Shown here one piece after another: positions 45,990 through 53,565 of a DNA stretch of 64,000 bases. The translations under genes were made by a program, and so were the position numbers. Under the pieces are notes generated by a model. That model did not search any database. It was not told the DNA's origin and worked only from the letters and a program-made list of their open reading frames with translations. Numbering within the stretch: the stretch's first letter is position 1; each line of letters starts with the position of its first letter. The stretch spans positions 1,426,001-1,490,000 of the forward strand of contig CP013997.1 in assembly GCA_001534745.1 (NCBI GenBank). The letters run 5' to 3'. This stretch comes from Pseudomonas monteilii. GTDB lineage: Bacteria > Pseudomonadota > Gammaproteobacteria > Pseudomonadales > Pseudomonadaceae.

Positions 45990-47147
45990 ATGTCTTCCAG
46001 TACTTCCCGCACCGGGTGGCAGCGGCGGCTGCCGCGCCCCTTGAATACTTCGCCACGTGAATGGCTGCGCGCTGGCCTCGGCGCCATGCTGGGGCTGTTC
46101 GTGGCCGGTTGGTTATGCAGCCTGGCTTTCGGGCCCTCCATTGCCTTGCACCTGCTTGGCCCCTTGGCGGCTTCGGCGGTCCTGGTCTTTGCGGTTCACT
46201 CCGGCCCCTTGGCCCAACCCTGGCCCGTCATCGGCAGTTATGCGCTGGCCGGCATCGTCGGTCTGGCGATGCGGCATCTGTGGGGCGATGCGCTGTGGGT
46301 CGCGGCTGCCGCACTGGGTGTGTCGATCTTGGTGATGTGCGTATTGCGCTGTCTGCATCCGCCGGGCGGCGGCGTGGCGGCCAGCCTGGTGCTGGCCGAT
46401 CCCGGACTGGTGAGGCTGGGGGATCATGTGCTCGAGCCGGTCCTGCTCAACGTCGTGATCCTGGTGGTAGTGGCCGTCGTCTACAACCGCCTCACCGGCG
46501 TGCGCTACCCTGCGGCCGTGGCGCCACGTAAAGACCTGCACCACACCCACGATCCGCTGCCGACCGAGCGCGTCGGGGTCAACGCACAGGACCTGGACCA
46601 GGCCCTGGACGAGCTCGATGCGTTCGTCGACGTCACCCGCGATGAGCTGGAGCGAATCATCCTGGCCACCGAGCAGCATGCGTTGCAACGCAGCCTCAGC
46701 GGTCTGACGGCCGCCTCGGTGATGTCCCGCGACATTCAGGTCGCGACACCCAAAACCAAGCTCGCGCAAGCCTGGCGTTTGTTGTCGAGCCATCGGCTGC
46801 ACACGTTGCCGGTGCTCGATCAAGGCCGTCTGGTGGGGATCGTCAGCCTCACCGATCTGGTCGGGCCGGCCATGGCTCAGGGTCGTTTCACCTGGCGAGG
46901 CCTGCTGGGTCGCCGCTCGGTGCGTCTGGAGCACATCATGAGCCGCCGGGTCGTCAGCGTCAGCGTGGATCATCCGTTGTCGCGCCTGTTGCCACTGCTG
47001 TGCGAGCAGGGCCTGCACTGCCTGCCGGTGCTCGACGGCGACACGCTGGTCGGTGTGGTGACCCAGACCGACCTGATCGCCGGGCTCGAGCGGCGTCTGC
47101 TCAGCGCATCGGCGCGTGCTTCAGACGAGCGGATCCCAGCGCTGTGA
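45990..47147 (+). CDS. HPP family membrane protein with paired CBS domains
   Basis: A 385-residue protein with an N-terminal HPP module of about four or five membrane helices (about 25-165, including LRCLHPPGGGVAASL, the HPP signature) and a C-terminal pair of CBS domains (about 240-375; TAASVMSRDIQVATP, then LEHIMSRRVVSVSVD and VVTQTDLIAGLE). HPP proteins have been linked to nitrite/anion transport in plastids and cyanobacteria; CBS pairs sense adenine nucleotides. The start is ambiguous (ATG 45990 or GTG 45933), with no good Shine-Dalgarno. Its 3' end overlaps the convergent LysR gene by 27 bp. Confidence 0.88.
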   Translation: MSSSTSRTGWQRRLPRPLNTSPREWLRAGLGAMLGLFVAGWLCSLAFGPSIALHLLGPLAASAVLVFAVHSGPLAQPWPVIGSYALAGIVGLAMRHLWGDALWVAAAALGVSILVMCVLRCLHPPGGGVAASLVLADPGLVRLGDHVLEPVLLNVVILVVVAVVYNRLTGVRYPAAVAPRKDLHHTHDPLPTERVGVNAQDLDQALDELDAFVDVTRDELERIILATEQHALQRSLSGLTAASVMSRDIQVATPKTKLAQAWRLLSSHRLHTLPVLDQGRLVGIVSLTDLVGPAMAQGRFTWRGLLGRRSVRLEHIMSRRVVSVSVDHPLSRLLPLLCEQGLHCLPVLDGDTLVGVVTQTDLIAGLERRLLSASARASDERIPAL

Positions 47148-47987
47148 CCAGTCGCTGGCGTCCTCGGCCACTTGGCGCCGCAGAATGTCCAGGGCGCGTT
47201 GCAAGGCCTCGCTGTCCCGTTCACGGGCATGGATGAGAAAGGTCGGGTAAGTGAACTCCGGTGCCTGCGCAACGCGCTCGAACACCCCGCTGTCCAGGTA
47301 GGCCTGTACGACACGCGTGCGAAAGTAGCCGCTGCCGCCCTGGTCGAGGATGAACTGCAAGGCCAGCGGGCCCAGGTTGAAACCCACGCTCGCCCGTGCA
47401 CAATCGGGCAGCGCCGCATCGTGCTGACGCCGAAACGCCTCACCCCAGTCCACGTAGACATAGGGCTCGGTGCACCCCTTGCGTTGGATGCGCACCAGCT
47501 TTTCTTCCATCAGTTGCTCCACCTGCAAGCCCGGTGCATAGCTGGGCTGGTACACGAGCACCGCATCGAGCAGCCCCATCTCGACCTTGCGCAGCAACGA
47601 TTCGCCCTCGCTGAGCTCACTGCGGACCGCATGCCCAGGCAGTGCCCGACGTACCGCGCACACCCATTCGAGCATCAGTGGTGTGCCCAGGCTGACCTCG
47701 CCGCCGATGCGCAGGACCGGTTGGCGGTCCTGGGTGCGTGGCAGGTCCCGGCGGGCGGCCTCCCAGGTCTGGACCAGTTGGTTGGCATAACTCAGGAAGG
47801 CTTCGCCGTTGGGCGTCAGGCGCGCGCCGCCACGGCCGCGCACGAACAGCTGGCAGTCCAGTTGCTGTTCCAGGCGCTGGACCCGTGCGCTGATGGCGGT
47901 CTGCGACACGCACAGGCGATCGGCAGTGGCCACCAGGCTGCCGCACCGTGCGATTTCGAGGAAGGTCCGGGCTTGATCGATGTCCAT
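47121..47987 (-). CDS. LysR-family transcriptional regulator
   Basis: A 288-residue regulator with an N-terminal winged helix-turn-helix (about 1-60; MDIDQARTFLEIARCGSLVATADRLCVSQTAIS) and a LysR substrate-binding domain. The start is ATG at 47987; the longer open frame upstream has no family similarity. It is downstream of the LRR kinase on the same strand (58-bp gap) and tail-to-tail with the HPP-CBS gene. Target unknown. Confidence 0.9.
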   Translation of the reverse strand: MDIDQARTFLEIARCGSLVATADRLCVSQTAISARVQRLEQQLDCQLFVRGRGGARLTPNGEAFLSYANQLVQTWEAARRDLPRTQDRQPVLRIGGEVSLGTPLMLEWVCAVRRALPGHAVRSELSEGESLLRKVEMGLLDAVLVYQPSYAPGLQVEQLMEEKLVRIQRKGCTEPYVYVDWGEAFRRQHDAALPDCARASVGFNLGPLALQFILDQGGSGYFRTRVVQAYLDSGVFERVAQAPEFTYPTFLIHARERDSEALQRALDILRRQVAEDASDWSQRWDPLV

Positions 47988-48045
47988 GCTGAAACTCGGC
48001 TGTAGGAAAAACGACTGAAGGTCACGCAGCGGCCTGCCTGTTGTG

Positions 48046-49314
48046 TCACAGGCGTGCGGCCACCTGTTCGAAGGTGGGGCGCGAGCTGACGGCTGGCTGC
48101 TGACAGTCCTGGGCCAGCTGGCGCAGGTCGCACGCTTCATCCTCGGCGCGCTCGAGCAATTCGTCGAGCAGCAGGCCGAAGGCACGGACCTCGATGCGTT
48201 CCAGCCCGCTGGCCAGCGCACGGGGCGAGAAGGCGGCAGCGCCGAAGTCACCCAGCAGGCCCTCGCCTTCGTCATTGCACAGCACGTTGTGCGCGTAGAG
48301 GTCGCCGTGGGTAAGACCACAGGCATGCAGGTGCGCGCCTGCCAGGGCAACGGTGCGCAACAGGCGACGCAGGGCCGGCAGGCGCCAGGGCAGGCGATCG
48401 GGGTAGCGATCGCGGGTGCAACTGTCCAGGCTGGGCGGTCCTGCCAGGTTGAACCAGGTGGGGTCGATCAGCCGCATGACCAGTGCGGGCAGGCCTGTCG
48501 GGTGATCGTCGATACGACCGAGCAGACCGGTCAGGCCCGGATGCTGCCCGGCGGCCAGGCAAGCGCGCACTTCGGCCAGGGGCGCCCCGTCGCTGGTCAG
48601 TGCGCCCTTGAACAGCTTCACGGCAACGTCGGTCGGTTCATCGTCGAGGCGGGCGCGATGGATGATCCCCGAGGCGCCCTGACCCAGGACGTCCTGCAAG
48701 GTCACGCGGTCCCAGCGGATCGATCGGCAGGCGCGAAGGTCTGTCTGCGGTTCGGCCTCGCAAGGGTTGCCCGAGAACGCCAGCCAGGCCAGCCTGGGCA
48801 AGTCCAGCACCCAATGGGGCAGGGCGGTCAGGCGGTTGCTGGCCAGGCGCAGCAGCTCCAGGCGGTGGCAGCGTGACAAGGCCTCCGGCAGGTGCGCAAG
48901 CCGGTTGCCCGACAGCATGAGCTTTTGCAAGTGCACGCAGTCGCCTAGCGTGTCGGGCAACGTTTCGAGGCGGTTTTCGGTCAGGATCAGGGCGCGCAGG
49001 GCCGGTGGCAAGGCGCAGCCCTCGATGCGCTCGATCTGGTTGTTGCGAAAGCCGACGGTCTCGAGCCGCTGGCACTGACCGATGGCCACGGGCATGTCGG
49101 TGAACCGGTTGTCCGAGCAGAACAGCACTTTCAGGTGGCGCAGGCGATACAGGTCGTGCGGCAGGCGGCTAAGCCGGTTACCCGAGAGGTTCAGGATCTC
49201 CAGGCTGTCGGCCAGGCTGAAGATCTCGGGTGGGAATTCATCCAGGTCCTGGTTCAGGTCCAGACGGGTCAGGCCTTGCAGGCGCCCAGCCTTCAGGTCG
49301 TCGAGGGTGTGCAT
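48046..49314 (-). CDS. Leucine-rich repeat protein kinase
   Basis: A 422-residue protein with about seven leucine-rich repeats (about 15-185, repeating LxxLxLSGNRLxxLP) followed by a compact protein kinase domain (about 203-420). Kinase motifs are complete: Gly loop GQGASG (211-216), Lys233 in VAVKLF, Glu249, catalytic loop HGDLYAHN with Asp338 and Asn343, and DFG at 356-358. No signal peptide or membrane segment is seen, so it is cytoplasmic or exported by an unseen route. The start is ATG at 49314 without a clear Shine-Dalgarno. Substrates unknown. Confidence 0.88.
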   Translation of the reverse strand: MHTLDDLKAGRLQGLTRLDLNQDLDEFPPEIFSLADSLEILNLSGNRLSRLPHDLYRLRHLKVLFCSDNRFTDMPVAIGQCQRLETVGFRNNQIERIEGCALPPALRALILTENRLETLPDTLGDCVHLQKLMLSGNRLAHLPEALSRCHRLELLRLASNRLTALPHWVLDLPRLAWLAFSGNPCEAEPQTDLRACRSIRWDRVTLQDVLGQGASGIIHRARLDDEPTDVAVKLFKGALTSDGAPLAEVRACLAAGQHPGLTGLLGRIDDHPTGLPALVMRLIDPTWFNLAGPPSLDSCTRDRYPDRLPWRLPALRRLLRTVALAGAHLHACGLTHGDLYAHNVLCNDEGEGLLGDFGAAAFSPRALASGLERIEVRAFGLLLDELLERAEDEACDLRQLAQDCQQPAVSSRPTFEQVAARL

Positions 49315-49469
49315 CGCCAATCACATGCCATTCGTTGCGAAGAAGCAGGCGATGATAGCGGCATTCGTTCCCAAAGGGGCGGGCAGGGCAAACGTGGCAT
49401 GACGCCAGGGGTCGCGTGCGTACCGCAACTGGCGTAGGCTGGACCTCCAAAGCCACGAGGAGTCGACCC

Positions 49470-49895
49470 ATGTCCGATCCTTATCACCTGAGTCGTTTCA
49501 TCGAGGCCCAGCAGCCTGTGTACGCACGCGCCTTCGAAGAATTGCAGGCAGGCCATAAACGCAGCCACTGGATGTGGTTCGTTTTCCCTCAGCTGCAAGG
49601 TTTGGGTCGCAGCGAGATGGCTGCGCGCTACGCGATTTCCGGTGTCGATGAAGCACGTGCCTATCTGGCGCATGAGGTGCTCGGTCCGCGCCTCAAACGC
49701 TGCGTCATGGCGTTGATGCAGCATACCGACAAAAGCGCCAGGCAGATGCTCGGTACGCCCGACGACCTGAAACTGCGCTCTTGCCTGACCTTGTTCAACA
49801 AGGCCGACCCGAGCGAAACACTGTGGCAACTGGCTCTGATGCAGTTTTTCGACGGTGCGCCAGATGCCGCGACGCTGGGTCGGCTGGGTCGTTGA
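49470..49895 (+). CDS. DUF1810 family protein
   Basis: A 141-residue soluble protein recognisable by YHLSRFIEAQQPVYARAFEELQAGHKRSHWMWFVFPQLQGLG and the AxxYAISGVDEARAYLAHEVLGPRL segment. The ATG at 49470 fits the family N-terminus (MSDPYHL). The conserved HWMWFVFPQ block is the family hallmark. Function unknown. It is divergent from the LRR kinase gene. Confidence 0.88.
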   Translation: MSDPYHLSRFIEAQQPVYARAFEELQAGHKRSHWMWFVFPQLQGLGRSEMAARYAISGVDEARAYLAHEVLGPRLKRCVMALMQHTDKSARQMLGTPDDLKLRSCLTLFNKADPSETLWQLALMQFFDGAPDAATLGRLGR

Positions 49896-49901
49896 ACAGG
49901 C

Positions 49902-50144
49902 TCAGGCCTTGCGTTCCAGCTGACGCTCGATCAGGTACTTGACGCTCAGGCGACGTTCCTTCAGCCGACGCAGGTCATCGTCTTCGTAGTTGCCAGCCGA
50001 AATCGCCTCCGCGGCCAGCACCTGGTTGTCGATATCGGTGTAATCGTCGAGCAGGCGATCCAGTTCCTTGTCTGTCTGACGGCGTTGCTGCACGATCTCG
50101 CGAGGGTAGTGCAAGTCTTGGTACAGATCGTGTGAAACTGGCAT
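49902..50144 (-). CDS. DUF465 / YdcH-like small coiled-coil protein
   Basis: An 80-residue charged helical protein (MPVSHDLYQDLHYPREIVQQ...) with the DUF465 pattern LDRLLDDYTDIDNQVLAAE...LRRLKERRLSVKYLIERQL. It probably forms a short coiled coil. The start is ATG at 50144; the frame is open upstream without similarity. Role unknown. Confidence 0.85.
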   Translation of the reverse strand: MPVSHDLYQDLHYPREIVQQRRQTDKELDRLLDDYTDIDNQVLAAEAISAGNYEDDDLRRLKERRLSVKYLIERQLERKA

Positions 50145-50462
50145 GGGAGTGTTCCTTGTGAAGATGGCTGGATTATCCGTTTGAGCGGGTTGCCTGGAAC
50201 GAGTTGAGCGCACTTGCAACCTGAGGCGACGAACGGCGGCCGCTCCTGTGGCGCGGCAGGTGTGCCGAGGGCGCAGGGTGTGAACAAGAGCCTGGAGATG
50301 TGAGGTTTTGCCTTCCAGTCAGGTGCGCATACGCACTGGCGGCCAACTAAGCCGCTGTTTTAAGAGATTTTTTTCGCCTGGGGGGTTTTCAACGTCCTAT
50401 TTCCTTGGTACATTGCCGCTCATTCCCGCACAGCCAGTTACACCTCGGTTGTCGGTGGATAC
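50145..50462. promoter_or_regulatory. 318-bp intergenic region with candidate tRNA-Gln promoter
   Basis: No gene is visible. TTTTCA (50386-50391), 17 bases, TACATT (50409-50414) followed by a GC-rich discriminator (GCCGCTC) lies 48 bp before the tRNA and looks like a stable-RNA promoter. The palindrome GTGCGCATACGCAC lies around 50,324-50,337. Confidence 0.4.
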
Positions 50463-50537
50463 AGGGGCGTCGCCAAGCGGTAAGGCAGCAGGTTTTGATC
50501 CTGCCATGCGTTGGTTCGAATCCAGCCGCCCCTGCCA
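50463..50537 (+). tRNA. tRNA-Gln (anticodon TTG)
   Basis: A 75-base cloverleaf including the encoded CCA. The acceptor stem is AGGGGCG / CGCCCCT, the D-loop CCAAGCGGTAAGG, the anticodon stem GCAGG / CCTGC around TTTTGAT (anticodon TTG at 50495-50497), and the T-arm loop GGTTCGAATCC. A T-run (TTTTTA) follows the CCA. The first pair is A-U, a weak pair as GlnRS requires at position 1-72. Confidence 0.95.
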
Positions 50538-50686
50538 TTTTTATTCCAGCTAGAATTTTCCGTTTCGTACGTGAAGGCGTATCGAGGCGTATTTTCGTGC
50601 GCGTCATTCAGCGTTTTGCCACGGGCGGCTGCCGCAGCGGCACGCCTGCCTGGCGTCATGACCTGCGCCGCCGAGATGGCGCAGGT

Positions 50687-53050
50687 TCAGTTGCCGTGCG
50701 TTCCGAGCAGTTCGCCAAGCGCCTTGGTCAGGGTGTTGGGTTGCACGGGCTTTTGCACCACCAGGCTCCCAGGCAGTTGCAACCCCTCGAGGTCGGCGTA
50801 CCCGGTCAGGAAAAGCACGGGCAGGTGGGCATAGCGCTCACGTGCCGCCTGCGCCAGCTGAGCCCCATTGAATTCGGGCATGGCGAAATCGGTGAGCAGG
50901 ACATCGATCTCGTCGTCCAGCAGGGTCAGTGCGTGTTCTCCGCCCGTGGCCTGGCGTACCCGATAGCCGTACTGGTGAAGCATTTCGCCGATCAGCTCGC
51001 GCACTCGGTCGTCATCGTCCACCAGCAAGACCGTACGATCGCTGCCGATGGTGCTCGAGGCCATGGCCGCCGCTGGGCCGCTCACATGGATGGCCAGCGG
51101 CTGCTTGACCGCCGGCAGGTAGACCGTCACTTCGGTGCCCTGGTCCGGCGCGGTGACGATGCGCACACCGCCGCCCGATTGCTTGGCGAAGCCGAACACC
51201 TGGGCCAGGCCCAGGCCCGAGCCTTTGCCGATGTCCTTGGTTGTGAAGAACGGCTCGAAGACCTTGCCGACGATCTCTTCGCTCATGCCGAAGCCCGTGT
51301 CACGGATCGACAGGCTGACGTATTCGCCTGGCTCAGGTTCCTCGGGGCGCTGCGGCAGCGCTTCGATGTGCGTGTTGCGGGTGCTGAGGGTCAGCTGCCC
51401 CCCGTCCGGCATCGCATCACGGGCGTTGATCGCCAGGTTGAGGATGATCATCTCGGTCTGGGTCGGGTCGGTCAGCGCCTGCCACAACAGCGGATCCAGA
51501 TCGAGGCGTACCGATATACTGCCACCGAGGGTGCGGCGCAACAGCTCTTCCAGCCCGCCGAAGGTGTCGTTCAGGTTCACCGGTATCGGTTCGAGCCGCT
51601 GGCGTCGGGAGAAGGCCAGCAGCTGGGCGGTCAGCTTGGCGCCGCGTTCGCCTGCTTCCCGGATGTGCTGCAGGCGGGAGGTGGCCTTGACCAGGTCGGG
51701 CTTGGCCAGGTCGCGCTCCAGGAAGCTGGCGCCGGTCAGGATCACCGTCAGCAGGTTGTTGAAGTCGTGGGCGACGCCTGCCGTGAGCTGGCCTACAGCC
51801 TCCAGGCGCTGCATCTGCTGCAAGGTCGCCTCGATGCGTTCGCGTTCGGCGATCTGCTCGCGCAGTCGACGGTTGGCCTCGCCCAGCTCCAAGGTGGCTT
51901 CGCGTTCGCTGGTGATGTCTCGGGCAACGACATACAGCAGGTCATCGTCTTGCACCACCACCCATGACAGCCAACGCTGCTGGCCGCTGGCATGCTGCAC
52001 GGGGCCGACGAAGCGCGCGCTGCCATTGCCCTGGCTGAGCGCGGCCAGCTCGGCAATGAACATGTCCCGTGCGGTTTCCGGGAGGACCGTCAGCAAGGAC
52101 GTTTCGGACAAGTGCGCACGGGTAAAGCCGAGCACCGTCTCCCAGGCGGGGTTGAGTGCCACGGGCGTGAGGTCCTGCTTGAGCACCGCCGAGAGATCCT
52201 GGGACAGGTCCCAGGCACGGTCACGTTCGCGGGTCCGCCGCTCGACGCGCTCGCCCAGCATCTCGTTGAGCTGCTTGAGGGCTTGGGTGGCCAGGTGCTG
52301 CTGGTGCACGTCCTGCAGCACGCCCGAGAAGCGTACGCATTGGCCATCGACGAAGCGTGATTGCCCGGTACTCAACAGCCAGCGCGGCTCGTGCCCGCCA
52401 TGGCCCATGACCCGGAACTCCACGCGGTAGCGGCCGCTGCCGCTCGGCTGCAGCGCATGCTCGACGGCCTGGCGGACATGGGGGAGATCGTCCGGAAACA
52501 GGCCGGCGAAGAACACGTCCATGCTCACCGGCGCGTCTAGTGACAAGCCGAACAGGGCGCGGCAACGGTCATCCCAGATCAGCTGATCGCTGTCGGGACG
52601 AAAATCCCAGGTGCCCATGCCCGCTGCATCGATGGCGATCCGTGCGCGCGCTTCGACATCCGCCAATGCCTGCTCGGCATGCCGGCGACGCTGGCGCTCC
52701 TGCACCTCGGTCATCGCGCGCCTGACGGCCTTGGGCAGCAGCGACAGGTTCTTCTTCAGCACGTAGTCGGTGGCGCCGAGGCGGATCATCTCCACGGCGT
52801 GTTCTTCGCCGTAGATACCGGACAGGAAGATGAACGGCACGTCGGGCGCCAGGCGCTGGGCGATGGCCAGCACCTCGGTGCCGGACGAGCTGGGCAGCAC
52901 ACAGTCGCACAGGATCAGGTCGAAGAGCTCTTCACGCAGCGCATGCTCGGCGCCGACATGGTCGAACGCCTGTCGCGCCTCGATGTGCAGGCCGTTGCGC
53001 TCCAGGCGCATCAGCGTCAGTTCGGCATCCATCGAGCTGTCTTCGACCAT
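50687..53050 (-). CDS. Hybrid sensor kinase: REC-PAS-PAS-HisKA-HATPase-REC
   Basis: A 787-residue soluble phosphorelay protein. It has an N-terminal receiver (about 1-120; LILCDCVLPSSSG, LKKNL), two PAS-like sensor regions (about 135-250 and 275-390), HisKA with VAHDFNNLLTVILTG, a HATPase (LNLAINARDAMPDGG, IRDTGFGMSEE, GKGSGLGLAQV) and a C-terminal receiver (VLLTDFAMPEFNG). There is no membrane segment. The start is uncertain: ATG 50-base region at 53050, a TTG just before it, or a CTG at 53092 that overlaps the upstream TGA. It is the last gene of the bacteriophytochrome operon. Confidence 0.9.
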   Translation of the reverse strand: MVEDSSMDAELTLMRLERNGLHIEARQAFDHVGAEHALREELFDLILCDCVLPSSSGTEVLAIAQRLAPDVPFIFLSGIYGEEHAVEMIRLGATDYVLKKNLSLLPKAVRRAMTEVQERQRRRHAEQALADVEARARIAIDAAGMGTWDFRPDSDQLIWDDRCRALFGLSLDAPVSMDVFFAGLFPDDLPHVRQAVEHALQPSGSGRYRVEFRVMGHGGHEPRWLLSTGQSRFVDGQCVRFSGVLQDVHQQHLATQALKQLNEMLGERVERRTRERDRAWDLSQDLSAVLKQDLTPVALNPAWETVLGFTRAHLSETSLLTVLPETARDMFIAELAALSQGNGSARFVGPVQHASGQQRWLSWVVVQDDDLLYVVARDITSEREATLELGEANRRLREQIAERERIEATLQQMQRLEAVGQLTAGVAHDFNNLLTVILTGASFLERDLAKPDLVKATSRLQHIREAGERGAKLTAQLLAFSRRQRLEPIPVNLNDTFGGLEELLRRTLGGSISVRLDLDPLLWQALTDPTQTEMIILNLAINARDAMPDGGQLTLSTRNTHIEALPQRPEEPEPGEYVSLSIRDTGFGMSEEIVGKVFEPFFTTKDIGKGSGLGLAQVFGFAKQSGGGVRIVTAPDQGTEVTVYLPAVKQPLAIHVSGPAAAMASSTIGSDRTVLLVDDDDRVRELIGEMLHQYGYRVRQATGGEHALTLLDDEIDVLLTDFAMPEFNGAQLAQAARERYAHLPVLFLTGYADLEGLQLPGSLVVQKPVQPNTLTKALGELLGTHGN

Positions 53051-53088
53051 CAACAGCTTCAGCGGCCCCGACTGGGTGATGACCGGGT

Positions 53089-53550
53089 TCAGTTGGCGCC
53101 TCGACGCGGCAGGCGGAGCGAACCGGGTGGTGGCTCGTTGAGCACTGCCCAGAAGATGCCCAGGTCGGAGATGGCCGCCACGAACTCCTTGAAGTCCACG
53201 GGCTTGACCACGTAGGCGTTGACGCCCAGCTCGTAGGCGCGCTCGAGATCGGGTTCCTCGCGCGAAGAGGTCAGCATCACGGTCGGGATGCTACGCAGCT
53301 CCGGCGTCTCGCGAACGATCTTCAGCACTTCCAGGCCGTCGACCTTGGGCAGTTTCAGGTCCAGCAGCATCACGGCAGGGTTGCCGGCGTCGCGGTCCTT
53401 GAACGCGTTGCGTTGGAACAGGTAGTCCAGGGCGTCGGCGCCATCGCGGATGACGATGACTTCATTGGCCAACTGACTGCGCTCCAGCGCCAGCAAGGTC
53501 AACTCCAGGTCTCTGGGGTTGTCTTCGACCAACAGGATCGGTTTGAGCAT
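53089..53550 (-). CDS. Rcp1-like single-domain response regulator
   Basis: A 153-residue receiver-only protein (MLKPILLVEDNPRDLELTLLALE). The acidic pair is followed by the phospho-Asp in VMLLDLKLPKVDG, the Thr/Ser in VMLTSSREEPD and the Lys in YVVKPVDFKEF. The spacing is of the Rcp1 type that partners cyanobacterial and bacterial phytochromes. It lies 15 bp after the phytochrome gene and abuts the hybrid kinase, suggesting a relay: phytochrome to this regulator and on to the hybrid kinase. Confidence 0.93.
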   Translation of the reverse strand: MLKPILLVEDNPRDLELTLLALERSQLANEVIVIRDGADALDYLFQRNAFKDRDAGNPAVMLLDLKLPKVDGLEVLKIVRETPELRSIPTVMLTSSREEPDLERAYELGVNAYVVKPVDFKEFVAAISDLGIFWAVLNEPPPGSLRLPRRGAN

Positions 53551-53565
53551 GATGATGCAGTGTCC

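Noticed and set aside
50661..50686. Hairpin ACCTGCGCC...GGCGCAGGT after the hybrid kinase stop as a terminator
   Set aside because: Good stem but no T-run on the minus strand; insufficient to call.
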